64,000 nucleotides of DNA from HXMU1420-13 sp965229525 (GCA_965229525.1 OZ245886.1:1116001-1180000); one strand, 5' to 3'; positions 44,107 through 53,329 are shown, counted from the first letter of the stretch. The notes: generated by a model from the sequence alone, not told the origin. Made by a program: numbers and translations.

Positions 44107-45393
44107 CTACAATCCAAAAGCGTCTCTTCCTAAGAAAATTGCTGCATCACCAAGTTCTTCTTCTATTCTTAGAAGTTGGTTGTATTTGGCAATTCTGTCG
44201 GTTCGACTCATTGAACCAGTTTTAATCTGCCCAGCGTTTGTAGCCACAGATAGATCAGCGATGGTTGTGTCTTCAGTTTCGCCAGATCTGTGCGAAATTA
44301 CAGAAGTGTAGCTGTTCTTATGAGCCATTTCAATGGCATCGAGTGTTTCAGTTAGAGTACCAATCTGGTTTACTTTGATAAGAATTGAGTTTGCTACTCC
44401 CATCTCAATACCTTTTGCAAGTCGCTCAGTATTTGTTACAAATAAATCATCTCCAACCAATTGAACTTTATCTCCAATTGCTGCAGTTAATTTTTGCCAT
44501 GCTTCCCAATCATCTTCATACATTCCATCTTCGATCGAGATAATTGGATATTTATCTACCCAACCACTCCAGAAGTCAACCATATCATCGGTATCTTTCT
44601 TTGAACCATCACTCCATTTGAATTCATAAAGTCCGGTTTCGCTATTGTAGAATTCGGAAGTTGCCGGATCGAGTGCAATAAGTACATCGTCTTTAGGAAT
44701 GTAGCCTGCCTTTTCGATGGCTTCCATTATTACTTCCAGTGCCTCTTCGTTGGATTTCAGATTTGGAGCAAAACCACCTTCATCACCAACAGCTGTACTA
44801 TATCCTTTAGCGCCTAACACTTTCTTAAGTGTGTGGAAAATCTCCGCACCCATTTGAAGAGAATGACTGAACGACTCAGCACCGGCGGGCATAATCATAA
44901 ATTCTTGCAAATCAACGCTATTGTCTGCGTGCGAACCACCGTTGATGATATTCATCATTGGAAGTGGAAGTACTTTTGAATTTACTCCACCTACATATCT
45001 CCAAAGTGGCATTCCTAAATCGCTCGATGCAGCTTTCGCAAGTGCAAGTGAAACACCAAGGATTGCGTTTGCACCTAATTTTGCCTTGTTAGGAGTACCA
45101 TCTAATTCTAGAAGTAAAGCATCTAACTCGGTTTGATTGAATACCGGTAAGCCAAGAAATTCATTTGCAATAATTTCATTTACATTTTCTACAGCTTTTG
45201 TTACCCCTTTACCCAGAAATACGTCTTTATCACCATCTCTTAATTCAACAGCTTCGAATTCACCTGTTGAAGCACCTGAGGGAACAGCTGCACGACCAAA
45301 TGCACCACTATCAAGTACTACATCTACCTCTACTGTTGGATTACCCCGTGAATCAATAACCTGACGTGCGGTAATATCTTCTATAAAGCTCAT
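44107..45393 (-). CDS. eno: Enolase
   Basis: Glycolytic enzyme that interconverts 2-phosphoglycerate and phosphoenolpyruvate with Mg2+. 428 residues from ATG 45393 (MSFIEDITARQVIDSRGNPT); the frame upstream adds 7 residues not found in the family. Motifs: ASTGEFEAVELRDGDK, GGSHADNSVDLQEFMIMP, VGDEGGFAPNL, SIEDGMYEDDWEAW, LVGDDLFVTN, ILIKVNQIGTLTETL and VISHRSGETEDTTIADL (the catalytic Lys and His-binding loops). Confidence 0.98.
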   Translation of the reverse strand: MSFIEDITARQVIDSRGNPTVEVDVVLDSGAFGRAAVPSGASTGEFEAVELRDGDKDVFLGKGVTKAVENVNEIIANEFLGLPVFNQTELDALLLELDGTPNKAKLGANAILGVSLALAKAASSDLGMPLWRYVGGVNSKVLPLPMMNIINGGSHADNSVDLQEFMIMPAGAESFSHSLQMGAEIFHTLKKVLGAKGYSTAVGDEGGFAPNLKSNEEALEVIMEAIEKAGYIPKDDVLIALDPATSEFYNSETGLYEFKWSDGSKKDTDDMVDFWSGWVDKYPIISIEDGMYEDDWEAWQKLTAAIGDKVQLVGDDLFVTNTERLAKGIEMGVANSILIKVNQIGTLTETLDAIEMAHKNSYTSVISHRSGETEDTTIADLSVATNAGQIKTGSMSRTDRIAKYNQLLRIEEELGDAAIFLGRDAFGL

Positions 45394-45502
45394 TATAACT
45401 CCGTTTTTTTTCAATGAATAAGTTAAAGAAGGTACACCTATTTACAGTGTACGTAAAGCGAAAGCATACTAAGTTTTTGTAATGAATTTTATTTGAAGAT
45501 GA

Positions 45503-45961
45503 TTAGTTAATTCGCGCTTCTTCGAAAATAAATGTTTTGTTGGTTCTATCCAGACCAACTACATGAAAAGGTGCACTTGGCGAAGTATTACACTCTATAC
45601 ACGATTCGAATGTCATGGTTACTAAAACATCGTTTTCGCGTTCCAAAATTTGAGTTACACTGTAGTTATGTTCACTTAATGGCACTTCACCTTTATAAAT
45701 AGCCACAATCATTTCGTTGGTAAAATTGAATCCATTGCTCGCAATACCAAAATGACTTTGAAATTCAAACTCACTTCTAATTGTAAACTCACCTTTCTCT
45801 TTGGAGCTTATTGGCCCCTTATCAAGTGTAAAGAAATTTAGTTCAATATTTTCAAACGGTGGATCTGGTTGTTCTTCTTCAGTACCAGTGCTAGTTCCCG
45901 GTTCTACACAACCTAACATACAAATCATTCCCAATACCATAATTAAACGCAGTTCTCTCAT
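45503..45961 (-). CDS. Lipoprotein with PrcB-like C-terminal domain
   Basis: 152 residues. Signal peptide and lipobox (IMVLGMICMLGC|VEPG) place the lipid on Cys18. The rest fits a PrcB_C-type fold: FNFTNEMIVAIYKGEVPLSEHNYSVTQI, ENDVLVTMTFESC and APFHVVGLDR, as in the PrcB component of the Treponema PrcAB protease and many Bacteroidota lipoproteins. Two Cys in ESCIEC may pair. No protease gene lies nearby. It is upstream of eno on the same strand, 109 nt away. Confidence 0.65.
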   Translation of the reverse strand: MRELRLIMVLGMICMLGCVEPGTSTGTEEEQPDPPFENIELNFFTLDKGPISSKEKGEFTIRSEFEFQSHFGIASNGFNFTNEMIVAIYKGEVPLSEHNYSVTQILERENDVLVTMTFESCIECNTSPSAPFHVVGLDRTNKTFIFEEARIN

Positions 45962-46090
45962 CAGTGATATCTCTTGTTTATAGTTGATTTAGCATACTAC
46001 GTTTAATTGTCAGATTTAACAACCTCTTTAATTAATCACTTTAAAGACTTCTTACCTTAGGCATGTTCAATAACCTCTTAAAATCTAGAA

Positions 46091-46783
46091 ATGAAACATC
46101 CCTGGGTAATTCTATTTGATATTGATGGAACCTTACTAACTGTAGACCGATCATTTAATCGCCCTCTACTTCGCAAAGTTGTTAATCAACTTGGGATTGA
46201 ATATTACGGAGTGGAAACTGATCCATTTTCGGGGAGAACAGATCATGATATTCTTACTTCATTTCTAGAAAACCATGGCTACGACCAAAATTTATATGGT
46301 CAGTTGAAAAGTATGTATCTGGAAAAACTAACTTCAGAATTGAAGCCAGAACATATTCAATTGCATTCATATGTGAACGAGGCGGTTGAATATTTTTCTC
46401 AGCATGGGTTCATTCCCGGGTTATTAACAGGAAATTTCCCTAAAGCTGCACAGATTAAATTACAAGCTGCAAATATTGACCTTCAATATCAGATTGGGGC
46501 ATTTGGGGAGTATCACAAAGATCGAAATATGCTGCCGCAATTGGCATTAAGTAAAGCTGAGCAATTATTTGATATGGAGGCAGATCCTCAAAGTTTCATC
46601 ATTATTGGTGATACTCCAAGAGACATTGAATGTGCAAAGTCGAATGGAATGCGTTCTGTAGCAGTTACTACCGGTATGTTTTCGCGAGATGCTCTCGCCG
46701 AACATAACCCTGATATGATTCTAGATTCATTAAAAGACCCACAAGTCTGGTTTGAGGAATTGGTAGGTCAACCACTTATTTAG
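46091..46783 (+). CDS. HAD-family hydrolase, phosphoglycolate phosphatase-like
   Basis: 230 residues. HAD motif I is LFDIDGTLL (nucleophile Asp11), with a helical cap (about 20-90), motif II LLTGN, motif III Lys in the KDRNMLPQLALSKA region, and motif IV IIGDTPRDIECAKSNGM. The arrangement is of the Gph/PGMB subgroup. The physiological substrate is uncertain. Its end overlaps by 4 nt the end of the convergent outer-membrane protein gene. Confidence 0.9.
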   Translation: MKHPWVILFDIDGTLLTVDRSFNRPLLRKVVNQLGIEYYGVETDPFSGRTDHDILTSFLENHGYDQNLYGQLKSMYLEKLTSELKPEHIQLHSYVNEAVEYFSQHGFIPGLLTGNFPKAAQIKLQAANIDLQYQIGAFGEYHKDRNMLPQLALSKAEQLFDMEADPQSFIIIGDTPRDIECAKSNGMRSVAVTTGMFSRDALAEHNPDMILDSLKDPQVWFEELVGQPLI

Positions 46784-47616
46784 TTATACATCCAGCCTAT
46801 GATGAAGGTAATCTGGGCAGATCCAAAGTAACTTACGGTATCGTTTGCCGGACGAAATCCATTTGGAAAATCTGCATATCCATCCAGATTATTATCTATA
46901 AGACTGCCATCAGAATTAATAATTGGGGCATTTGGTTCCAGAATCTGCAACCCCTGATCGAAATAGTAAAAACTATAGCCAAACTGAAGAGTTTGAAGGC
47001 GACCAAAGTTATCCCCAAAATCGATTCCCAACACAATCTCACCATTCCATCCAAGCTCTGTCTCTGCTTCATTCCATCCCTGGAAAATATCATTAATTGG
47101 TTCAACCCCACCTAATCCATATCGATTATAATCATCCTCTCGATACCCATTATTATTGAAATCTTGGAAATAAGGTATGGTTAGAGCAAAACTTGGCCCC
47201 AGGCTCATCGAAGTGTGAACACGAAAATTATCAGAAATCTGAGATGCAAAAAGTCGGCGTTTTATCCCAATCGTTGTTGGAAAAGTAATTACCCTTTGAT
47301 ATTTACTGGCAATAGTTCGGTTACCGAAATAAATATCGATGTGCGTTTGCTCACTCGGATCTCGCAATCCGGCAATCTCGAAATTTATCAACCCTTCTGT
47401 ATAAGGTCCCAATCCAATTCTATACTGCATTCCGGCACCGAAACCAAAATCTGTGAGACCAAAAGTAAATCCAAATCCTCTTTTATAGCCCTCATCGAAA
47501 AGATTTTTGGGTTTTATTATCTCTTGAATTTCAGGTTCACCAAACTGCGCTTGTGCCACTGTTGGTAGTGCAAATATGAGTGAAAGGATACTTAGGACAA
47601 CGAAATACTTCTTCAT
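46780..47616 (-). CDS. Exported outer-membrane beta-barrel protein, unknown family
   Basis: 278 residues from ATG 47616 (KKYFVVLSILSLIFALPTVAQAQ signal). The frame extending to 47655 lacks a signal-like N-terminus. The body has alternating strands typical of a barrel (YKRGFGFTFGLTDFGFGAGMQYRIGLG, RIVTFPTTIGIKRRLF-like, TELGWNGEIVLGID, LQTLQFGYSFYYFD) and ends in AQITFIIGWMYN, with an aromatic-rich last strand. No family was recognised. Confidence 0.65.
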   Translation of the reverse strand: MKKYFVVLSILSLIFALPTVAQAQFGEPEIQEIIKPKNLFDEGYKRGFGFTFGLTDFGFGAGMQYRIGLGPYTEGLINFEIAGLRDPSEQTHIDIYFGNRTIASKYQRVITFPTTIGIKRRLFASQISDNFRVHTSMSLGPSFALTIPYFQDFNNNGYREDDYNRYGLGGVEPINDIFQGWNEAETELGWNGEIVLGIDFGDNFGRLQTLQFGYSFYYFDQGLQILEPNAPIINSDGSLIDNNLDGYADFPNGFRPANDTVSYFGSAQITFIIGWMYN

Positions 47617-47760
47617 GATTGAAACGTTGGAGCTTAATGAATAGCAAATTAACAAACATCCAACGAAAAAAACTCCATTTTCTTATTGTCTTAATTGTAT
47701 AACCTGTTATTTTCTGCACTGCAAAAATTGGTTCTCAGCAAATTAACTTTACTCGACAGT

Positions 47761-48147
47761 ATGAATTCACATACAACTTATTTGATATTCGGTCCATCAA
47801 CTTCATTAAAAAGAATGGCGGAGAAACTTTTCACAGATCATTCGCCCAAATTTTTGCACTCTCGAACTTTTGATGCACTTCAAACAAAATTTGATGTCGC
47901 GGTATATGAAGAGTACGATAAACAGATTAATTCCAGCATAACCTTAACCTGTGTTTTCGAAACCTCGCCACAACACAATAAGATTTTACTTAAAAAGACG
48001 GGTGGCAGAATGGGATTTCGAGGGAGCTCGATCAGCGATCAACAAAGTGTTGAACAAATTGTAATGGATTTCATCTTCGATTATTCAAAAAGATTTGGCT
48101 TAACTGTTCAGGAAGAACGCGTATCGGACGTTAAAGAAGAAGAATAA
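47761..48147 (+). CDS. Small conserved-looking protein upstream of prmC
   Basis: 128 residues from ATG 47761; the longer frame starting at 47695 is less likely because it adds no family-like sequence. It begins TTYLIFGPSTSLKRMAEKLF and has a beta-alpha pattern, with VVFETSPQHNKILLKKTGGRMG-like strands and an acidic C-terminus (ERVSDVKEEE). I recognise no family. It sits 2 nt upstream of prmC and so is co-transcribed with it. Confidence 0.5.
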   Translation: MNSHTTYLIFGPSTSLKRMAEKLFTDHSPKFLHSRTFDALQTKFDVAVYEEYDKQINSSITLTCVFETSPQHNKILLKKTGGRMGFRGSSISDQQSVEQIVMDFIFDYSKRFGLTVQEERVSDVKEEE

Positions 48148-48149
48148 AC

Positions 48150-49028
48150 ATGGCACAGTCCAGCACTGATTGGACAGTGCTAAAAATGTTAACGTGGGCC
48201 ACCGATTATTTCGAAGAGAAAGGAATTCGAAACCCAAGATTAAGTATCGAATGGCTTCTCGCTCATGTACTGCAAAAAAAGCGCCTGGATCTTTATTTGA
48301 TTTATGATCGTCCTCTTACTATTGATGAACTTGATGCGATTCGACCAATGGTTAAAAGACGAGCTAACCATGAACCCCTTCAATACATTACCGGTGAAAC
48401 TGATTTTTTTGGGTGTAGGATCAAAGTTGAACCAGGCGTTTTAATTCCCAGACCTGAAACTGAAGAACTGGTTGAATGGATATTAAATAAAAATACTGCC
48501 AACGAGCCCCTACGTGTTTTAGATATCGGAACGGGATCGGGTTGTATCCCCATTGCACTAAAAAAAGAAAGGCCGAAGTGGTCGGTTACTGCATTTGATG
48601 TTTCAACAGAAGCAATTCAAATAGCAATGAAAAATGCACTCTTAAACCAAACTGAAATTACCTTTACCGTGGATAATGTTTATTCGCCAGATGAACGTTT
48701 ATTATCTACTCAATTTGATGTGATTATTTCTAATCCTCCATACGTTTTAGACACGGAAGCCGAGACTCTTGATAAGGAAGTGAAAGCATTTGAACCGGAA
48801 ATAGCATTATTCACCCCTACAACAAAGAAAATTTATTCTGCAATAGAAGAGTTTGCCTCAAATTCACTTAAAACTAATGGTATCTTAATGCTCGAAATAA
48901 ATGAGAAATTTGGGCAAGAAACTCTTCAGTATTTTCCGGCTGATTTCTGGGTAGCTGAACTGCAAAAAGATTATGCAGGAAAAGACCGATTTATCTTCGC
49001 AAAAAAAGTGAAAAATTTGAAATTCTAA
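48150..49028 (+). CDS. prmC: Peptide chain release factor N5-glutamine methyltransferase
   Basis: Methylates the Gln of the GGQ motif in release factors RF1 and RF2. 292 residues: N-terminal helical domain (MLTWATDYFEEKGIRNPRLS), then the linker QYITGETDFFGCRIKVEPGVLIPRPETEELVEW, the SAM site VLDIGTGSGCIPIAL and the catalytic NPPYV (VIISNPPYVL), which binds the Gln substrate. All diagnostic motifs are present. Confidence 0.96.
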   Translation: MAQSSTDWTVLKMLTWATDYFEEKGIRNPRLSIEWLLAHVLQKKRLDLYLIYDRPLTIDELDAIRPMVKRRANHEPLQYITGETDFFGCRIKVEPGVLIPRPETEELVEWILNKNTANEPLRVLDIGTGSGCIPIALKKERPKWSVTAFDVSTEAIQIAMKNALLNQTEITFTVDNVYSPDERLLSTQFDVIISNPPYVLDTEAETLDKEVKAFEPEIALFTPTTKKIYSAIEEFASNSLKTNGILMLEINEKFGQETLQYFPADFWVAELQKDYAGKDRFIFAKKVKNLKF

Positions 49029-49389
49029 TTTTGATTTTACAGAATATTCCAATTCCAAAAAATGTGGAAAACTTGTGGGAAAGTTTTTTCTTACAGGCGA
49101 AACGATTTCACTGAGCCGAAAAAAGTATGTTACGGCAATATTACGTGTCCTTCATAAAATTTTCACAATTATTACAGTATTGATATAAATCATTGTGCAC
49201 CAATAATTTTACGATTTTTTTTTGATGTGGATAACTTTCGAAATCTTAAATCTATTCTGTTTGACATCAGCTATAGAATTCGTCATTTTCAAACTGAAAG
49301 TCAGCAGGAATTTTTAAAATCTGCTGTGGATAACTGATTCACCCACTTATTTGATTTAGATTATATCGGAGGAATAGGAAGCTTTGCAA
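49029..49389. other. dnaA upstream region with DnaA boxes, candidate origin or dnaA autoregulatory region
   Basis: This 361-bp gap holds two perfect DnaA boxes as TGTGGATAA (complement TTATCCACA) at 49226-49234 and 49325-49333, same orientation, 99 bp apart, and near-matches TGTGGAAAA (49063-49071) and TGTGGGAAA (49074-49082). The first lies by an A+T-rich tract (T9 at 49215-49223). The sites may form a replication origin or serve DnaA autoregulation; in Bacteroidota the origin is not always next to dnaA. GGAGGA at 49368-49373 is an unusually good Shine-Dalgarno for dnaA. Confidence 0.6.
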
Positions 49390-50829
49390 ATGGTTTCAGC
49401 AGAGGTAGCATGGGACAACTGCCTTGACATAATTAAAGACAATATTAGCTATCAAAAATTTAAGTCTTGGTTCGAACCAATCAAGCCTGTTAGCCTGATC
49501 GAAAATACGCTAACTATTCAAGTCCCAAGTCAATTTTGGTATGAGTGGCTGGAAGAGCATTACTATACGATGTTGAGATCAACCTTAGCAAAAGTTTTAG
49601 GTCCGGAGGGGAAATTAGAATATTCCATTCTAATGGAAAAATCTGCTCAGTTCGAAAATAATCGTGCTGTGCGTTTACCGCAACGTCCGATGCCTCCAAT
49701 TCAACCTCAACAAATTAATGGCTACCCAGATTATTCTCCTGATGTAATTGAAAATCCGTTTGTTATTCCTGGAATAAGAAAAACGAAAATTGATTCTAAT
49801 CTCAACACCTCTTATGTCTTCGAAAGATATATAGAAGGTGACTGTAACCGTCTTGCACGCTCTGCTGCTATGGCAATTGCCGATAACCCTGGTAGTAACT
49901 CTTTCAATCCATTCTTTATTTATGGACCTACGGGATTAGGCAAAACTCACCTAATTCAAAGTATTGGGAATAGGGTTAAGCAAAAGTTCGGCGATGATAA
50001 GTCTGTACTTTACATTTCATCCGAAGCATTTACCAACGAATTTGTTCATGCTATCAGAAACAACCGTGCCAGCGAGTTTTCTATGTTTTATCGGAACATT
50101 GATGTATTAATTGTTGATGATATTCAATTCTTCAGTGGTAAAGAAAAAACCCAAGAAGAATTCTTCCATATTTTCAACGCGCTGCATCAGGAAGGAAAAC
50201 AAATTGTACTAAGTAGTGATCGAGCCCCTAAAGACGTTCCTGATATTGAAGAACGTTTAATTTCAAGATTCAGCTGGGGATTAAGTGCCGATTTACAAAT
50301 GCCCGAATATGAAACCCGATATGCAATATTAGAGCGTAAGGCAAACGATAATGGCATTGAAATAGAGCCTGAAATCATTGAGTTTATCGCCCATAACTTC
50401 AAATCGAACGTTCGTGATCTGGAAGGCGCAATAATTAAATTGCTTGCGCATGCATCGCTACAAAATATCGATGATATTGATCTGGCGATGGCAAAGCGAG
50501 TGTTGAAGGATATGGTGAAAGAATCACATACTCAGATTTCCATCGAGTCAATTCAAAATTATGTGTGTGATTACTTTGGCATTGATACAAATAAAGTGCG
50601 CGAAAAAACCAGAAAGCAAGAAATTGTAGAAGCTCGGCAAATAGCCATGTATCTGTCTAAGAGATTTACTAAATCCAGTTTAAAAACTATTGGACTTCAT
50701 TTTGGTGGGCGTGATCACTCAACGGTTATTCATGCCATTTCTACTGTTGAAGAACGTATGCTAACCAGTCCAAAGCACAAACGTATTCTTGAAGAGCTGC
50801 ATCAACGAATAGAAGTAGCCAGCCTCTAA
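49390..50829 (+). CDS. dnaA: Chromosomal replication initiator DnaA
   Basis: AAA+ initiator that melts oriC. About 479 residues: domain I (AWDNCLDIIKDNISYQKFKSWFEPI), a Pro-rich linker, AAA+ core with Walker A GPTGLGKTHLIQS, Walker B VLIVDDIQFFSG, sensor I LSSDRAP and sensor II SNVRDLEGAI, and the HTH domain IV ARQIAMYLSKRFTKSSLKTI with the DNA-binding signature FGGRDHSTVIHA. Start: ATG 49390; TTG 49384 is two codons upstream and is better spaced from GGAGGA (10 nt), so the start is not settled. Confidence 0.97.
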   Translation: MVSAEVAWDNCLDIIKDNISYQKFKSWFEPIKPVSLIENTLTIQVPSQFWYEWLEEHYYTMLRSTLAKVLGPEGKLEYSILMEKSAQFENNRAVRLPQRPMPPIQPQQINGYPDYSPDVIENPFVIPGIRKTKIDSNLNTSYVFERYIEGDCNRLARSAAMAIADNPGSNSFNPFFIYGPTGLGKTHLIQSIGNRVKQKFGDDKSVLYISSEAFTNEFVHAIRNNRASEFSMFYRNIDVLIVDDIQFFSGKEKTQEEFFHIFNALHQEGKQIVLSSDRAPKDVPDIEERLISRFSWGLSADLQMPEYETRYAILERKANDNGIEIEPEIIEFIAHNFKSNVRDLEGAIIKLLAHASLQNIDDIDLAMAKRVLKDMVKESHTQISIESIQNYVCDYFGIDTNKVREKTRKQEIVEARQIAMYLSKRFTKSSLKTIGLHFGGRDHSTVIHAISTVEERMLTSPKHKRILEELHQRIEVASL

Positions 50830-50830
50830 C

Positions 50831-51190
50831 ATGGATATTTTGAGGTTGAAAGGCCTCAAGTTTCGTGGCCTTCATGGTTTTTATGATGAAGAACGAGAAC
50901 ATGGTAATAATTTCGAAGTTGACCTGACCTTTTATCAATCGCTTCAAAAAGCTGCCACTTCAGATAATCTTGAGGATACGCTGGATTACCAAAAAGCTTT
51001 TGATGCCGTGAAAGTTGTAATGGAAGGCCCATCGGTTAAACTCATCGAACATTTGGCTTTTTTGATAGGAGAGCAATTACTAAAAATAGTAGCAAGCGAA
51101 TCAGCATTTGAAGTGACTGTTCGAAAATTGAATCCCCCACTCCCTTCTGAGATTGATTATTCTGAGGTAACTCTCTCATGGCCAAGATAG
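50831..51190 (+). CDS. folB: Dihydroneopterin aldolase
   Basis: Folate pathway enzyme that splits 7,8-dihydroneopterin to the 6-hydroxymethyl product and glycolaldehyde. 119 residues with LKFRGLHGFYDEEREHG, FEVDLTFYQS, DTLDYQKAFDAV, and SVKLIEHLAFLIGEQLL (the Glu-His region). It starts 1 nt after the dnaA stop and overlaps folK by 13 nt, the common folB-folK coupling. Confidence 0.93.
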   Translation: MDILRLKGLKFRGLHGFYDEEREHGNNFEVDLTFYQSLQKAATSDNLEDTLDYQKAFDAVKVVMEGPSVKLIEHLAFLIGEQLLKIVASESAFEVTVRKLNPPLPSEIDYSEVTLSWPR

Positions 51191-51666
51191 CAATTGCACT
51201 GGGTTCCAATCTGGATAACCCTCTTGATCAATTGAAATCAGCTAAGAGTTTTCTGGACTCTCTTTCTAACTCACCTATAGTTTCATCAAACATTTATGAA
51301 TCTGAGCCTATTGGGCCCTCGGATTTTGATTTTCTAAATGCTGTTGTTCTTATTGAAAGTGATCTTACTCCAGAAGTACTGTTTTCTAAGTTGAAAGAAC
51401 AAGAAAAGCGACAGGGAAGGCCCTCCAGATATCCTAAATGGACCGCCAGACCTATTGATATGGACATCATTTCTTATGATGAAAAAATTATCAAAACGGA
51501 GGAATTAACAATACCACACAATGAATACAGTCGACGATTATTTGTATTATTGCCTCTTGAAGAAGTACTACCAAACTGGGTAGATCCAAAATCAAAGTTA
51601 GCAATCCAAAATCTTATAGATTCAGCGCCGGAAATGTCCATTATTAAATCAAATTTAGCCTGGTAA
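51178..51666 (+). CDS. folK: 2-amino-4-hydroxy-6-hydroxymethyldihydropteridine diphosphokinase (HPPK)
   Basis: Pyrophosphoryl transferase that follows FolB in folate synthesis. 162 residues: IAIALGSNLDNPLDQLK (pterin site), SNIYESEPIG, the FLNAVVLIE strand, LKEQEKRQGR and the Mg-binding ARPIDMDIISYDE, then TIPHNEYSRRLFVLLPLEEV. Full-length. Confidence 0.95.
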   Translation: MAKIAIALGSNLDNPLDQLKSAKSFLDSLSNSPIVSSNIYESEPIGPSDFDFLNAVVLIESDLTPEVLFSKLKEQEKRQGRPSRYPKWTARPIDMDIISYDEKIIKTEELTIPHNEYSRRLFVLLPLEEVLPNWVDPKSKLAIQNLIDSAPEMSIIKSNLAW

Positions 51667-51669
51667 TAA

Positions 51670-52311
51670 ATGTCGAATCCGTTTGATTTTATTGCAATTG
51701 AAGGTGTAATTGGTGCCGGAAAAACTTCATTGGCTAAATTACTGGCAGAACGAAGACAAGCAAGACTAGTACTCGAGGAATTTGAAGACAATCCCTTTTT
51801 ACCAAAATTCTATGAAGACCGTGAGAGATATGCTTTCCAAACCCAGTTAGCATTTCTTGCCAGTAGATTTAAGCAACAACAGAACATGATGACTCAAGAC
51901 CTGTTTCATCAACTTACGATATCAGACTATATATTTGATAAGGATCGAATTTTTGCTCGACTTAATCTTGGGGAAGATGAACTTGCACTGTACGACACCA
52001 TTTTTAACATCATGACGGGAATTGCTGCTCAACCAAATTTGATTGTATTTATTCAATCGTCGGTGGATCGCTTAATGCAGAATATTGATAGGAGAGGTCG
52101 GGAATATGAACAACATATTACACCAGACTATTTACGTGATTTGAATAATGCCTACAATCATTTTTTCTATCATTATAACCGTACACCCGTTATCTTTATT
52201 AACACAACCGAAGTAGATTTTGTAAACAATCCTGATCATTTAGCGTATATCGAGGAACATATTTTCGAGCGACCTATTCACTCGAATACTCATATTCATA
52301 TAGCGCCTTAA
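51670..52311 (+). CDS. Deoxynucleoside kinase (dGK/dAK-type)
   Basis: 213 residues of the dNK family (deoxyadenosine/deoxyguanosine kinases). P-loop GVIGAGKTSLAKLLAERR at residues 11-28, EEFEDNPFLPKFYED substrate segment, YAFQTQLAFLASRFKQQ, the DR/ERS-like motif SDYIFDKDRIFARLNL, and the LID region NIDRRGREYEQHI. Salvages purine deoxynucleosides. The exact nucleoside is undecided. It follows folK with a 3-nt gap. Confidence 0.9.
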   Translation: MSNPFDFIAIEGVIGAGKTSLAKLLAERRQARLVLEEFEDNPFLPKFYEDRERYAFQTQLAFLASRFKQQQNMMTQDLFHQLTISDYIFDKDRIFARLNLGEDELALYDTIFNIMTGIAAQPNLIVFIQSSVDRLMQNIDRRGREYEQHITPDYLRDLNNAYNHFFYHYNRTPVIFINTTEVDFVNNPDHLAYIEEHIFERPIHSNTHIHIAP

Positions 52312-52313
52312 CT

Positions 52314-52499
52314 ATGTTAAAACTGATATTTTTTATTTTAGTGTTTTACGTGATATCGAGATATATACGTCGAATGTTCTTACCTTCCTCCGCGAAAAAA
52401 AATCAATTTAATCCATACGGTAATCGAGGCAGATCAGGCAGAAGAAATTTTGATCAAATCGAAGATGCCGACTTTGAGGATTTATCCGACAAAAATTAA
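52314..52499 (+). CDS. Small membrane-anchored protein, DUF4834-like
   Basis: 61 residues: an N-terminal membrane helix (LKLIFFILVFYVISRYI), then a short basic and polar region (RRMFLPSSAKKNQFNPYGNR) and an acidic tail (DQIEDADFEDLSDKN). This resembles DUF4834 proteins of Bacteroidota by layout, without a conserved motif to be sure. It starts 2 nt past the kinase stop, so it is real and co-transcribed. Confidence 0.65.
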   Translation: MLKLIFFILVFYVISRYIRRMFLPSSAKKNQFNPYGNRGRSGRRNFDQIEDADFEDLSDKN

Positions 52500-52507
52500 T
52501 TATCCGC

Positions 52508-53053
52508 ATGAATTTCGAAGAAAAACTGAATCACGGGTTTGAATTACTTCAAGAAAAAGACATAGACCACAGTTTAGATACCGCAAGAGAGTTACAAAAA
52601 GAAAATCCTGAAGCACACGAACCATTTTATTTAGAAGCACTCATTTTTCAACAGCTAAACCAATATGAAATGAGTGAAAAGGCTATTAATACCGCGATTG
52701 AACTCGCGGGCGAAAAGCCATCCTACATGAATATGCGTGGGAATCTATTTTTGCAGCAAGAGAAATTAGCTGAGGCTGAATCAGATTTTGATAAAGCCAT
52801 TGCTGATGGTGACCTGCCTAATGCGCATCGTAATAAAGTAATGTTGATGTTAATGACCGATCGCGGTCAGGAAGCATTTCCTTATTTAATCGGTCGAATT
52901 AAAACCGATCCGCATGATGCTGAAAATTGGATTCTTATGGGTGACATGATTAAACGTGGTGGTTCAGTTGACAAAGCGCGCACATATTATGAGCAAGCAT
53001 TAAAAATTGATCCAGGTAATGAATATGCCATGCGCCAACTAGAAGAAAGCTGA
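52508..53053 (+). CDS. Tetratricopeptide-repeat protein
   Basis: 181 residues, soluble and with no signal peptide. TPR units are visible, for example EPFYLEALIFQQLNQYEMSE, SYMNMRGNLFLQQEKLAEAE-type, and ENWILMGDMIKRGGSVDKAR with YEQALKIDPGNEYAM. TPR solenoids bind protein partners. Last gene of the dnaA-folBK-dNK run, 8 nt after the small protein. Confidence 0.85.
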   Translation: MNFEEKLNHGFELLQEKDIDHSLDTARELQKENPEAHEPFYLEALIFQQLNQYEMSEKAINTAIELAGEKPSYMNMRGNLFLQQEKLAEAESDFDKAIADGDLPNAHRNKVMLMLMTDRGQEAFPYLIGRIKTDPHDAENWILMGDMIKRGGSVDKARTYYEQALKIDPGNEYAMRQLEES

Positions 53054-53088
53054 TCCATTTTTTTTCGCAAAAATTTTCAGTTCTACAT

Positions 53089-53226
53089 CTTTGCGAGGAG
53101 TATCAAACTAAATCAAGTTTGAGATGCCTTCGACGCGGCAATCTTTATTAAATACTAATGGGCATTAGATTGCTTCGTCGAGAATACAATGTACCACGTT
53201 GACCGAACTCATCTCCTCGCAATGAC
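53089..53226. repeat. REP-like long palindrome (138 bp)
   Basis: Outer arms CTTTGCGAGGAG and CTCCTCGCAATGAC are complementary through TGCGAGGAG; inner arms CGACGCGGCAATCT and AGATTGCTTCGTCG match 12 of 14; a smaller AAACT/AGTTT hairpin lies in the left part. The TTGCGAGGAG...GCAATCT and CAATGAC core is the kind of dispersed palindrome seen in intergenic regions of many bacteria. It lies between the TPR gene and the LTxxQ-like gene; only one copy was noticed in this window. Confidence 0.75.
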
Positions 53227-53329
53227 ATTATTTTTAGAATTATAGTTTGATTAAAAACTATTTCTGCTAGGTGATCGTCTTTGAGTGGAATTGAAATGCT
53301 TGGTCGCATAATCTCAAACCATTAAGACA

